NCBI GenBank assembly: GCA_001724275.1
Contig: MEDZ01000002.1
Span: 248,001-312,000 of the forward strand
Origin: Gemmatimonadetes bacterium SCN 70-22
GTDB lineage: Bacteria; Gemmatimonadota; Gemmatimonadetes; Gemmatimonadales; Gemmatimonadaceae
Length of the DNA: 64,000 nt
Direction: 5' to 3'
The notes under the pieces are model-generated. The model was given only the letters and a program-made list of their open reading frames with translations. It was not told the DNA's origin and ran no database searches. Of this stretch, positions 52,763-60,808 are shown piece after piece (position 1 is the stretch's first letter; each line of letters starts with the position of its first letter). A program made the position numbers and the translations under genes.

Positions 52763-53581
52763 TTATTCTCGCGCCTGTGCGGATACGGACGCCAGTGGCG
52801 CGCGGGATGGCCGGCCCGGCGACCGGCGAGCCGCTCCCCGCTGGACGACCGAGAGGACGTGCTGGAGCATGCTGTCCACCGCTTCCTGCCCCGGCAGGTA
52901 GAAGCGCGCGCTCGAGCGTTTCGACTTCCCGATGCGTACTCCCACGCTCCGCGTCTGGTCGAGGACCGCGAACGCGTCTTCGTCGGTCTCCTCGTCGCCC
53001 GCGTACAGGACCACGCGTGCTGAGAGTCTCGCCTCCACCCACCGAACCGCATCCCCCTTGGTGGGCGCACCGGCCGGGACCAGGTTCACGAGGGCATGGC
53101 CTTCGGTGACGCGCACCGCGTCACCCAATTGCCGACGGACTTCCGCGAGGACCTCGCGCACCATGCGTGGCGACGAGGCGTGACGGTAGTGCACGGCGAT
53201 GGAATACACCTTGTCCTCGACATGGACGCCGGCGAGTCTCCCGACCGTCGCGTCGAGTAGGGGCCGCCACCCCGCCACCGTCCGCTTCGCACCCGCCATG
53301 GCTGCCGACGGCTCCACTCCGTGGTTCCCCACGATCGCCGCGGTCCGCACGCCGTGCAGCCGAGGCGTCACGTCGGCCACCGAGCGCCCGGAGACGATCA
53401 CCACCGGGCGTAGCTCGCTGATCGCGACGAGGAGGTGACGGGTCTCGTCACGCATGCCGGCGGCGCCCGGCACCGCCACGATCGGCGCCAGCGTCCCGTC
53501 GAAGTCGAAGGCCAGCACGCCATCGGGCCCCACGGTGCGTGCCAGGTGCAACAGGTTGCGGCGCGAGAGCAGGTTGCGCAT
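52763..53581 (-). CDS. otsB: trehalose-6-phosphate phosphatase
   Basis: A HAD-superfamily phosphatase of 272 residues that dephosphorylates trehalose 6-phosphate. Motif I is AFDFDGTLAPI (nucleophile Asp), motif II VIVSGRSV, the cap region includes GNHGVE, the Lys-containing motif III APTKGDAVRW, and motif IV YAGDEETDEDAF. The C terminus has an Arg/Ser-rich extension after the family end. The start ATG 53581 follows otsA by 2 bp, so the two enzymes are made together. No secondary hydrolase domain is present. Confidence 0.93.
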   Translation of the reverse strand: MRNLLSRRNLLHLARTVGPDGVLAFDFDGTLAPIVAVPGAAGMRDETRHLLVAISELRPVVIVSGRSVADVTPRLHGVRTAAIVGNHGVEPSAAMAGAKRTVAGWRPLLDATVGRLAGVHVEDKVYSIAVHYRHASSPRMVREVLAEVRRQLGDAVRVTEGHALVNLVPAGAPTKGDAVRWVEARLSARVVLYAGDEETDEDAFAVLDQTRSVGVRIGKSKRSSARFYLPGQEAVDSMLQHVLSVVQRGAARRSPGRPSRAPLASVSAQARE

Positions 53582-53583
53582 GG

Positions 53584-55842
53584 TCAGGCCATCCCCGCCA
53601 GCGGCTCTCCCGCCATCTGCAACGACCGGCGCGCGCGCTGGCGCAGCTGCGCAGCGTCCAGCAGCATCCGCCCCGCCCAGCGATACACGTTGCGTTCCTC
53701 CACCGTCGCGCGCAGCGCCCGCATCCGCTCCCCCTGCTCGGCCGACGACATCTCGATGGCGCGTTCCAGGGCCTCGCTCGCCGCCTCGAGGTCGTAGGGA
53801 TTCACGATGAGCGCCTCGGTCAGCTCGTGCGCGGCCCCCGCAAACTGGCTCAGCACCAGGACGCCCTGCTCGTCGTCGCGCGCCGAGACGAACTCCTTGC
53901 TCACCAGGTTCATCCCGTCGTGCAGGCTGCTCACGTAGCACAGTTGCGCGGCGCGGTAGAACCGGAAGACCCGGTCGGGCTCATGGTGCTCCCGCAGGAG
54001 GATCACCGGTTGGTAGCGCGCGTCGCCGAAGCGGGCGTTGATCCGGCGCACGCCCTCCTGCACCACGTCGGTGATCTGCTGGTAGCCCGGAATGCGCGTC
54101 CGGCTCGGTGCCGCCAGCTGCACGAAGGTGAAGCGTCCCACCAGGTCGGGGCGCCGCTCCAGGAGCCGCTCCACCGCCTCGATGCGCTCCTCGAGTCCCT
54201 TCGTGTAGTCCAGGCGGTCCACTCCGACCCCAAGGATCGCGACGGGCGCCAGCCCCAGCTCGGCGAACACCTCGCGCCGGCACGCACCCGCGGCGGGGAG
54301 TGACCGTGCCGCACGCGCGGGCCACTCCACGGAGATGGGATACGCACGCACCAGCGTGCGCGAGCCGCCGAGGATCACCGCCTGGTCCACGCGGTCGATG
54401 CGCGACTCCACGAACGTGTCCACCGCATCCAGGAACTGGTTGCAGTGCGCCTGCGTGTGAAAGCCGACGATGCTCGAGCCAAGGAGCCCGTCGATGATCT
54501 CCTCGCGCCACGGACAGATCCCGAATCGCTCGGCGTTGGGGAAGGGAATGTGCCAGAAAGTGATGACCGTCGCGCGCGGCAGGCGCTCGCGGATGAGGCG
54601 CGGCGCCAGGGCGAAGTGATAGTCCTGCACCAGCACGATCGGGTCGTCCACCGCCGCTTCCTCCACCACGGCGTCGGCGAAGCGCTCGTTGATGCGCCGG
54701 TACGCCGCCCAGTCACTCGCGCGAAACACCGGTCGCGCATACGCCACGTGACACAGCGGCCACAGCCCCTCGTTCGAGAGACCGTAGTAGTAGCCCTCCT
54801 CCTCGTCCTCGCTGAGCCATACGCGCCGCAGCGTGTACGAGTCCTCGCCAGGCGGGACGCGGAGACGCCCCTCCTGGTCCGACACGGCGCGATCGGCGTT
54901 CCCGCTGCCGTGTGCGATCCAGGTCCCCGAGCACGCCCGCATCACCGGTTCCAGGGCGCTCACCAGCCCGCTCGCCGGATGCTTCACGACGATCGCCCCG
55001 TCAGCCGCACGTTCGTGTATGTAGGGCTCGCGGTTGGCCACGATGATCAGCCCCCCGTCGTCCAGGTGCTCCACCATCGCCGAGCGGAGGCGCTCCTGCG
55101 TCCATCGCCCCGTCGCCACCGACTCCGCGGCAGCAATGGCGGCGCGCCGCTTCGCCAGGGCACGCACGTCCTCGAGCAGCGGCGACGGTGTCCTGCCGCG
55201 CTCCGCCTCACCGCGCAACGCGCGCCCGAGCTGCCGGACCCACTCGCGCGACGCCACCCGGGCCGCCAGGGCGGTCAGGAGCGATGCCACCCCCGCGGCG
55301 AGGACGAGAATCCCCAGCCCCCATGTCCGGGCGAGCCGCTCCCGCTCCATCACCTGTGAGAAATCCTGCACCACGACCAGCGACAGCCCAGCGGGAACGT
55401 CCACCCCACCTCGCACCGGGACCCACGCGACGTGCAACGCCGGGGTCGCTCCCTCCGGCGAGATGACCTTCGTCAGCGCCCCCTGGAGACGGACATCGTC
55501 GTCGAACGCTTCGCGCCTCGGACACGCCGTCGCCTCCGCCGGAAAGGCCGCGCTGCGGGCAATCGCCTCTCCCTCTCCGCCGCACAGCGCCGCTCCAATC
55601 ACCCGATCGTCACGCACGATGTCGCGCAGCAGTCGGTCGAATTGCCCCCGATCGCCCCGCGCCTCCGCCTCCACAATGGATAGACGCGCGCTCGACGCGG
55701 CCAATCGCGCCCGCTGCGTCAGCTCCGACGTGTACCAGGCGCGAGCCGCTCGCGTCACCGCCACCCCACCCACGACCGCGATCAGCGCGATCAGCAGGAG
55801 CGGTGGAATCGTCAACCGGAGCGCATTGCGGACAGGACCCAT
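53584..55842 (-). CDS. otsA: membrane-anchored trehalose-6-phosphate synthase with sensor-like N-terminus
   Basis: A 752-residue protein with an unusual layout. ATG 55842 is used (TTG 55869 is also in frame). TM1 is about residues 12-31 and a ~140-residue extracytoplasmic segment (33-172) follows. TM2 is about 174-195, then a HAMP-like cytoplasmic helix (about 196-250), and a complete GT20 domain from about 264. The GT20 part has [55 protein letters not shown] and [10 protein letters not shown], so it looks catalytically intact. Ordinary OtsA (about 470 residues) is cytosolic. The front half resembles a receptor's sensor module, so synthesis might be tied to an external signal; a glucosylglycerol-phosphate synthase is an alternative. 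otsB follows by 2 bp. Confidence 0.9.
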   Translation of the reverse strand: MGPVRNALRLTIPPLLLIALIAVVGGVAVTRAARAWYTSELTQRARLAASSARLSIVEAEARGDRGQFDRLLRDIVRDDRVIGAALCGGEGEAIARSAAFPAEATACPRREAFDDDVRLQGALTKVISPEGATPALHVAWVPVRGGVDVPAGLSLVVVQDFSQVMERERLARTWGLGILVLAAGVASLLTALAARVASREWVRQLGRALRGEAERGRTPSPLLEDVRALAKRRAAIAAAESVATGRWTQERLRSAMVEHLDDGGLIIVANREPYIHERAADGAIVVKHPASGLVSALEPVMRACSGTWIAHGSGNADRAVSDQEGRLRVPPGEDSYTLRRVWLSEDEEEGYYYGLSNEGLWPLCHVAYARPVFRASDWAAYRRINERFADAVVEEAAVDDPIVLVQDYHFALAPRLIRERLPRATVITFWHIPFPNAERFGICPWREEIIDGLLGSSIVGFHTQAHCNQFLDAVDTFVESRIDRVDQAVILGGSRTLVRAYPISVEWPARAARSLPAAGACRREVFAELGLAPVAILGVGVDRLDYTKGLEERIEAVERLLERRPDLVGRFTFVQLAAPSRTRIPGYQQITDVVQEGVRRINARFGDARYQPVILLREHHEPDRVFRFYRAAQLCYVSSLHDGMNLVSKEFVSARDDEQGVLVLSQFAGAAHELTEALIVNPYDLEAASEALERAIEMSSAEQGERMRALRATVEERNVYRWAGRMLLDAAQLRQRARRSLQMAGEPLAGMA

Positions 55843-55886
55843 GCCTTTGAGATTAACTTGGATATCCAATTAAACCAAGCTGAGCC
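55843..55886. promoter_or_regulatory. 44-bp AT-rich divergent promoter with 12-bp palindrome
   Basis: The gap between the otsA and GH15 starts is unusually AT-rich for this DNA. TTGGATATCCAA (55858-55869) is a perfect palindrome; the 22-bp window around it (55853-55874) matches its own complement at about 9 of 11 positions. One repressor or activator bound here would control both directions. The co-transcribed MarR is the obvious candidate. Confidence 0.6.
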
Positions 55887-57653
55887 ATGCACCTCGAGCA
55901 CATCGGACTGATTGGAAATTGCCAATGCTCGGCGCTCGTCGCCGCAAATGGCGATGTCACATGGTGTTGCCTGCCACGATTCGACTCGCCACCTGCCTTC
56001 GGCGCCCTCCTGGATCCCGATGCAGGACACTTCCAGATCGCCCCGGCCAACGGAGGCACGGGACAACAGCGCTATCTCGAGAACACCAACGTCCTCGAAA
56101 CCACTTTCTCCACCCCAGATGGCCGCTTCCGCGTCCTCGACTTCGCCCCGCGCTTCTCCATCCACGAACGCTCCTTCCGCCCAACCAAGCTCGTCCGTAT
56201 CGTCGAGCCGCTGGAGGGGACGCCGCGCCTGCGCGTCGTCTGCGACCCGATCCTGGGATGGGACAAGCGCCGCCCCGCCGTGGAGCTCGGATCCAACCAC
56301 ATCGACTTCCTCGGCTTCCCCGCGACCGTCCGCCTCACCACCGATATCCCCCTCTCCTACGTCGGCGGGCCAGCATTTGCCCTGAGCGAACGACGCCATC
56401 TCGTGCTCGCCTTCGGAGCCCCGGTCGAGGAACCCCTCAAGCCCCTCTGCGACCGTCTCCTGCGCGAAACCGTCGACTACTGGGTCCGCTGGGTCAAGCA
56501 GTGCAACATCCCGCCGCTCTTCCAGAAAGAGGTCATTCGCTCCGCCCTCGCCCTCAAGCTCCACTGCTTCGAGGACACCGGCGCCATCGTGGCTTCCATG
56601 ACGACCTCCATCCCGGAGTCGCCGGGAAGCGGACGCACATGGGACTATCGCTACTGCTGGCTCCGCGATGCGTACTACGTGCTCGGCGCCTTCGAACTCC
56701 TCGGCCACTTCGAGGAGCGCGAGCAGTTCCTGCACTATCTCCTGACCGTCGCCTCCGCGGTCGCCGATCTCGACCTGGCCCCGCTCTACCGGGTCGATGC
56801 CAGCAGCGACGTCCCCGAGATCATCTGCCCCTCGTGGGCCGGGTACGAGGGGTACGGTCCTGTTCGCATCGGTAACGCCGCCGCCCAGCAGGTGCAAAAC
56901 GACATCTTCGGCGAGCTCGTCCTCTCGCTCGCCCCGCTTTTCATGGACGAGCGCTTCCGCCCCGACCAGACGCCGACCACGCTCGCCCTCATGACGCGGC
57001 TCGCGCGCAAGGCGATCGCCGTCGCCGACCGGCCCGATGCGGGAATCTGGGAGTATCGCGCCCCCACCACGGGACCGCAGACTTTCTCAGTGCTCATGTC
57101 CTGGGCGGCTGCGGATCGCATGCGCGCCGTGGCCGAGCGTCACGCTCCCCACCTCGTCGCCGAGTTTGCCGAGGCCGCCGACCGCCTCCGTCGGGAGATC
57201 ATGGACCGGGCCTGGAACCCGGCGCTCGGCACCTTTGCCTCCACGTACGATGGCGACGCGCTCGACGCCTCGGTGCTGCAGGCGGTGACCCTCCGCCTCG
57301 TTGCACCTGACGATTGGCGTGCGGGGGCCACCATCGACGTCCTGCGGGGCGTCCTCGAGGATGACGGCTGGATGTACCGCTACAAGCGCGACGACGACTT
57401 CGGTGCCCCCGCCATCCCGTTCGTCATCTGCACGTTCTGGCTCATCGAGGCACTCGCCCGCACCGGGCGAGGCGATGAGGCCCGCGCGCTCCTGCAACGC
57501 GTCGCCGCCCAGCTCCCCCCACTGGGTTTGATGTCCGAGGACTTCGACCCGCACGAACGCCGCTTCTGGGGCAACTTCCCCCAGGCGTATTCGCACGTGG
57601 GGCTCATCCGTGCTGCCTTCGCCGCCTCCCCGGGCTGGCACGAAGTCGTCTGA
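55887..57653 (+). CDS. glycoside hydrolase family 15 protein (trehalase/glucoamylase-like)
   Basis: A 588-residue cytoplasmic enzyme without a signal peptide. The N-terminal beta-sandwich (HIGLIGNCQCSALVAANGDVTWCCLP, FDSPPAFG) is the trehalase-like TREH_N domain. An (alpha/alpha)6 barrel follows with SGRTWDYRYCWLRD, an acid-bearing GIWEYRAP, and the late FPQAYSHVGLI catalytic base region. Actinobacterial GH15 trehalases have this layout, and divergent placement from the trehalose biosynthesis genes argues for trehalose as substrate. Glucoamylase or isomaltose activity is possible. Start ATG 55887 lies 44 bp from the otsA start. Confidence 0.9.
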   Translation: MHLEHIGLIGNCQCSALVAANGDVTWCCLPRFDSPPAFGALLDPDAGHFQIAPANGGTGQQRYLENTNVLETTFSTPDGRFRVLDFAPRFSIHERSFRPTKLVRIVEPLEGTPRLRVVCDPILGWDKRRPAVELGSNHIDFLGFPATVRLTTDIPLSYVGGPAFALSERRHLVLAFGAPVEEPLKPLCDRLLRETVDYWVRWVKQCNIPPLFQKEVIRSALALKLHCFEDTGAIVASMTTSIPESPGSGRTWDYRYCWLRDAYYVLGAFELLGHFEEREQFLHYLLTVASAVADLDLAPLYRVDASSDVPEIICPSWAGYEGYGPVRIGNAAAQQVQNDIFGELVLSLAPLFMDERFRPDQTPTTLALMTRLARKAIAVADRPDAGIWEYRAPTTGPQTFSVLMSWAAADRMRAVAERHAPHLVAEFAEAADRLRREIMDRAWNPALGTFASTYDGDALDASVLQAVTLRLVAPDDWRAGATIDVLRGVLEDDGWMYRYKRDDDFGAPAIPFVICTFWLIEALARTGRGDEARALLQRVAAQLPPLGLMSEDFDPHERRFWGNFPQAYSHVGLIRAAFAASPGWHEVV

Positions 57654-57705
57654 CCGGCGCGCCTCCTCGGCCGGGACGAGCTCGGCAGGTGGGCGACGCG
57701 ACGCG

Positions 57706-57990
57706 TCAGTCGCGCTCGTACCCCTGACGCGCCTGCGCGTAGCCGCCGGCGTCCACCACCCGGCGATACCCCATGCGCCGCAGCGTCTCGGCCGCCGATG
57801 CGGAGCGGGCTCCGCTGGCGCAGTAGACCATGATCGAGGAGTCGCGCGTGATGTCGTCACGCTCGAGGATGGCGTGATCGATCCCGTTGACCGGCATGCA
57901 GATGGCGCCCGGGAGGTGACCGAAGAAGAACTCCAGGTGCGAGCGCACGTCGATGACCGCATCGACCTTCTTGTTGTTGAACTTCGCCAT
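57706..57990 (-). CDS. single-domain rhodanese-like protein
   Basis: A 94-residue protein consisting of one rhodanese domain. The N terminus (VDAVIDVRSHLEFFFGHLPGAICMPV) and the active-site loop VYCASGARSASA with the catalytic Cys are present. ATG 57990 follows GGAGA by 5 bases, and residues upstream are non-conserved. It would accept or transfer sulfane sulfur. It diverges from an SQR-like flavoprotein across an AT-rich region, so the pair plausibly handles sulfide-derived persulfide. Confidence 0.92.
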   Translation of the reverse strand: MAKFNNKKVDAVIDVRSHLEFFFGHLPGAICMPVNGIDHAILERDDITRDSSIMVYCASGARSASAAETLRRMGYRRVVDAGGYAQARQGYERD

Positions 57991-58104
57991 GCCGTTCTCC
58001 GGGTTCTCCTGACGTACACGTGGTGAGGGGATGCTACCTTCGTGCGGCAGCAGGCGTCGATCCGGGGAAATCTGCACGCCGACCGACCATTAATCAACCA
58101 TATA

Positions 58105-58120
58105 GTGATATAGTTATCAC
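58105..58120. promoter_or_regulatory. inverted repeat in rhodanese/SQR divergent promoter
   Basis: GTGATA-TAGT-TATCAC is a perfect 6-bp inverted repeat in the AT-rich centre of the 180-bp gap. TATAGT (58101-58106) next to it could be a -10 box toward the SQR-like gene. A repressor bound here would block it. SqrR/BigR-type ArsR regulators control such genes elsewhere, but none is in this window. Confidence 0.45.
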
Positions 58121-58170
58121 ATATCGCTCGTCGCCGTCGCTGCCCCGGCAGCCCCACATGGAGACCAGGC

Positions 58171-59628
58171 ATGAGCCGCACCGTCATCCTCGGCGCCGGG
58201 ATTTCCGGCCACACCGCCGCCACCCGGCTGCGCCAGCGCCTCGGGCGCAACCACGACGTCATCGTCGTCACGCCCAACGCCAGGTGGAACTGGATCCCCT
58301 CCAATATCTGGGTCGGCGTGGGGCGCATGACGTCGGACGACGTCACCTTCCCCCTCGCGCCCGTCTACGCGAAGCTCGGCATCACCTACGTCCAGGCACG
58401 GGCCACCGAGCTCCATCCCGAGGGCGACGCCGCGAGCCCGGCCGCGTACGTCACCGTCGAGCACACCAGCCCCGAACGGCGTGGCGAGGTCGAGCGCATT
58501 CCCTACGACTTCCTGGTGAACGCCACCGGCCCGAAGCTCAACTTCGGCGCCGTGCAGGGACTCGGCCCGGACGGGCACTCCCTCTCCGTCTGCACCGCAT
58601 CCCACGCCACCGAGGCCGCCAAGGCGCTGGCGCTCGCCATCGAGCGGATGCGGCGCGGTGAACGCCAGACGCTCGTCGTCGGCACCAGCCACGGCACCTG
58701 CACCTGCGAAGGCGCCGCCTTCGAGTACGTCTTCAATGTCGAGCACGAGATCCGCACGCGCGGGCTCCGCCACCTGGCGGACATCGTCTACCTGTCCAAC
58801 GAGCACGAACTCGGCGACTTCGGCGTGGCGGGGCTGCACGTCGAGGTCGGCGGCTTCATCACGCACAGCAAGACGTGGGCGGAGTCGCTGTACGCGGAGC
58901 GCGGCATCCGCTGGATCCTGCAGGCGCACGTCGAGCGCGTCGAGCCCGGCGAGGTCTTCTACGAGACGCTCGACGGCGCGCACCACTCGCTGAAGTTCGA
59001 CTTCGCCATGCTCCTCCCCCCCTTCGGCGGGGTGGGGCTCAGGTCGTTCGACCAGGCCGGACACGACACGACCGCCGAGCTCTTCGCCCCGAACGGCTTC
59101 ATGCGCGTCGATGCCGACTACACGCAGAAAACCTTCGACCAGTGGGACGCCGGCGACTGGCCCTCCACCTACCAGACGCCCCGCTACGACAACGTCTTCG
59201 CGGTCGGGATCGCCTTCGCCCCGCCGCACCAGATCTCGAAGCCCTTCAAGAGCCCCAACGGGACGGTCATCACCCCCTCGCCCCCGCGCACCGGAATGCC
59301 GAGCGGCATCATGGGACGCGTGGTCGCGAACACCATCGCCGATCGCATCCTGCGCGGACGCGACTCCAAGGCGCACACGGCGTCGATGGCGCGCATGGGA
59401 GCGGCCTGCATTGCCTCGGCGGGCGCCTCGTTGCTGAAGGGGACGGCGGCCGCCATGACCATGTACCCCATCGTCCCCGACTACAAGCGCTTCCCGGTGT
59501 TCGGTCGCGACCTCCGGTACACCTTCGGCGAGATCGGGCTCGGGGCCCACTGGATCAAGCGCATCCTGCATCACGCCTTCATCTGGAAGGCCAAGGCAAG
59601 GCCCGGATGGCAGTTCATCCCGGAATAG
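58171..59628 (+). CDS. sulfide:quinone oxidoreductase-like flavoprotein
   Basis: A 485-residue FAD-dependent pyridine-nucleotide-disulfide-family oxidoreductase. The FAD fold is at the N terminus (TVILGAGISGHTAATRLR), a second Rossmann-like turn is TLVVGTSHGTCTCEGAAFEY, and the FAD-site segment VFAVGIAFAPP lies in the C-terminal half. Two cysteines in GTCTCEG stand where the redox cysteine of SQR enzymes lies. The extended C terminus with hydrophobic segments would bind the membrane. Sulfide oxidation to persulfide with quinone reduction is the family inference; the divergent rhodanese supports it. The first gene of a two-gene run with a 56-residue protein. Confidence 0.88.
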   Translation: MSRTVILGAGISGHTAATRLRQRLGRNHDVIVVTPNARWNWIPSNIWVGVGRMTSDDVTFPLAPVYAKLGITYVQARATELHPEGDAASPAAYVTVEHTSPERRGEVERIPYDFLVNATGPKLNFGAVQGLGPDGHSLSVCTASHATEAAKALALAIERMRRGERQTLVVGTSHGTCTCEGAAFEYVFNVEHEIRTRGLRHLADIVYLSNEHELGDFGVAGLHVEVGGFITHSKTWAESLYAERGIRWILQAHVERVEPGEVFYETLDGAHHSLKFDFAMLLPPFGGVGLRSFDQAGHDTTAELFAPNGFMRVDADYTQKTFDQWDAGDWPSTYQTPRYDNVFAVGIAFAPPHQISKPFKSPNGTVITPSPPRTGMPSGIMGRVVANTIADRILRGRDSKAHTASMARMGAACIASAGASLLKGTAAAMTMYPIVPDYKRFPVFGRDLRYTFGEIGLGAHWIKRILHHAFIWKAKARPGWQFIPE

Positions 59629-59667
59629 GTGCCCGACAGCCTCTCGTCACCCCTCCCTTCTCACGCC

Positions 59668-59838
59668 ATGCCTGACGACACGCCGACCTCACGCCCTGCG
59701 CCCTACACCGAGGGCTACTTCGCGCCCACGCCCACGCGCCTCACGCAGGCGCTTCGCACGTTCCTTCCGTGGCAGCTCTGGCGCTTTGCGGTCATCAACA
59801 TCCGCATGCTCCGCATGATCGCGAAGTCACACGACTGA
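59668..59838 (+). CDS. 56-residue protein following the SQR-like gene
   Basis: A small protein from ATG 59668, 39 bp after the SQR-like stop. The first half is polar and Pro/Thr-rich (PYTEGYFAPTPTRLTQAL); the second half is an amphipathic or membrane-associating helix rich in Trp, Phe and Arg (FLPWQLWRFAVINIRMLRMI). It is too short for a catalytic domain. The position suggests an accessory or membrane-docking subunit of the flavoprotein. I do not recognise a named family. Confidence 0.72.
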   Translation: MPDDTPTSRPAPYTEGYFAPTPTRLTQALRTFLPWQLWRFAVINIRMLRMIAKSHD

Positions 59839-59846
59839 CGCGGGGG

Positions 59847-60611
59847 TCAGAACCCCGTCTTCACCCCGAACAGCACCTGGGCGTCGTTGTTGCTCTGCGC
59901 CCCGCGGCCGCGGGCGGCGCTGTCGTACAGCGACTGGTACGAGATGGTGAAGCTCGTCGACTGGCGCACCGCGAAGCTCAGCTCCGAGGTCGAGTTGACG
60001 GTGAAGCTCTCCAGGTCGCTCACCCGGGGCTGCCAGAAGGTGGTGTGCGAGAGCTTGAGGCGCGGATCGAACTGGTGCTTGAATCGCGCGCGCCCCGACC
60101 AACGCGCCGCCGACACGGTCTCGGTGTCGGGCGACAGGCGGCTCGGGCGCAGTCGCTCGGCCAGCATCGCCAGCGAGACGTTGGCCTCGGTCGACCCCGA
60201 CTGCATCAGCACCGCCTTCCCCCCCACACCGACCCCCACCCGGTCGAGGACGCGCTTCTCGTAGCTCGACTCGTAGTTCACGAACAGGAACGGCGAGAGG
60301 TGGTCGAACGGCCGGTAGTCCAGCGCCACGTTCCCGAGCCAGGTGCGCTTGGTGACGTTGCGCGGCAGCGTGTCGCGTGCGGCATCGGCGTAGCCGAACG
60401 TCACCCCGCCGCGCAGCTGCCAGGTGCTGTCGGCGTGCCCCAGCTCGCCCTTGGTCAGGATCGCCCTCTGGTCGGTGTTTCCCTGGAACAGCGACGCCGA
60501 CGCCTCGACCACCCCCGACCAGCGTTTCTTCCCCTGCCCCTGCATCGTGGCCGGCGTCGCGATGAGGATGGCGGCCACGGCCAGTCTGGGGAGGTAGGGA
60601 AGGAGCTGCAT
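59847..60611 (-). CDS. DUF481 outer-membrane barrel protein
   Basis: A 254-residue exported protein. The signal peptide runs to about ATMQGQGKK. The remainder has alternating beta strands with the DUF481 pattern: WSGVVEASASLFQGNTDQRAILTKGELGHAD, FLFVNYESSYEKR, SYQSLYDSAARGRGAQSNNDAQVLFGVKTGF. It ends in Phe, as outer-membrane barrels do. The family (E. coli YdiY) has unknown function, with likely acid or osmotic induction. It is convergent with the 56-residue protein across 8 bp. Confidence 0.9.
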   Translation of the reverse strand: MQLLPYLPRLAVAAILIATPATMQGQGKKRWSGVVEASASLFQGNTDQRAILTKGELGHADSTWQLRGGVTFGYADAARDTLPRNVTKRTWLGNVALDYRPFDHLSPFLFVNYESSYEKRVLDRVGVGVGGKAVLMQSGSTEANVSLAMLAERLRPSRLSPDTETVSAARWSGRARFKHQFDPRLKLSHTTFWQPRVSDLESFTVNSTSELSFAVRQSTSFTISYQSLYDSAARGRGAQSNNDAQVLFGVKTGF

Positions 60612-60770
60612 GTCGTGGGGGAGCGGGGATGGACATGATGAGACGCCGGCGACGCGTGAAAACGCGCGCCGCCGGCGTCCGAAGCGTGCCTGCGCCGGTG
60701 GGGCCCTGAAAGATACTTACCCCGGGCGGCAATGTGTCCCCTCTCATCGTGCCAATTCGGGAGAGGAGGA

Positions 60771-60800
60771 GGGGGCCGACCGCCGCCGGCGGTCGCCCCC
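60771..60800 (-). terminator. terminator of BNR-repeat protein
   Basis: A GC-rich stem (GGGGGC...GACCGCC with its complement) lies 9 bp after the stop of the BNR protein gene, followed in the minus direction by a C/T-rich stretch. It separates that gene from the DUF481 gene on the same strand. Confidence 0.65.
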
Positions 60801-60808
60801 TCCACCCG

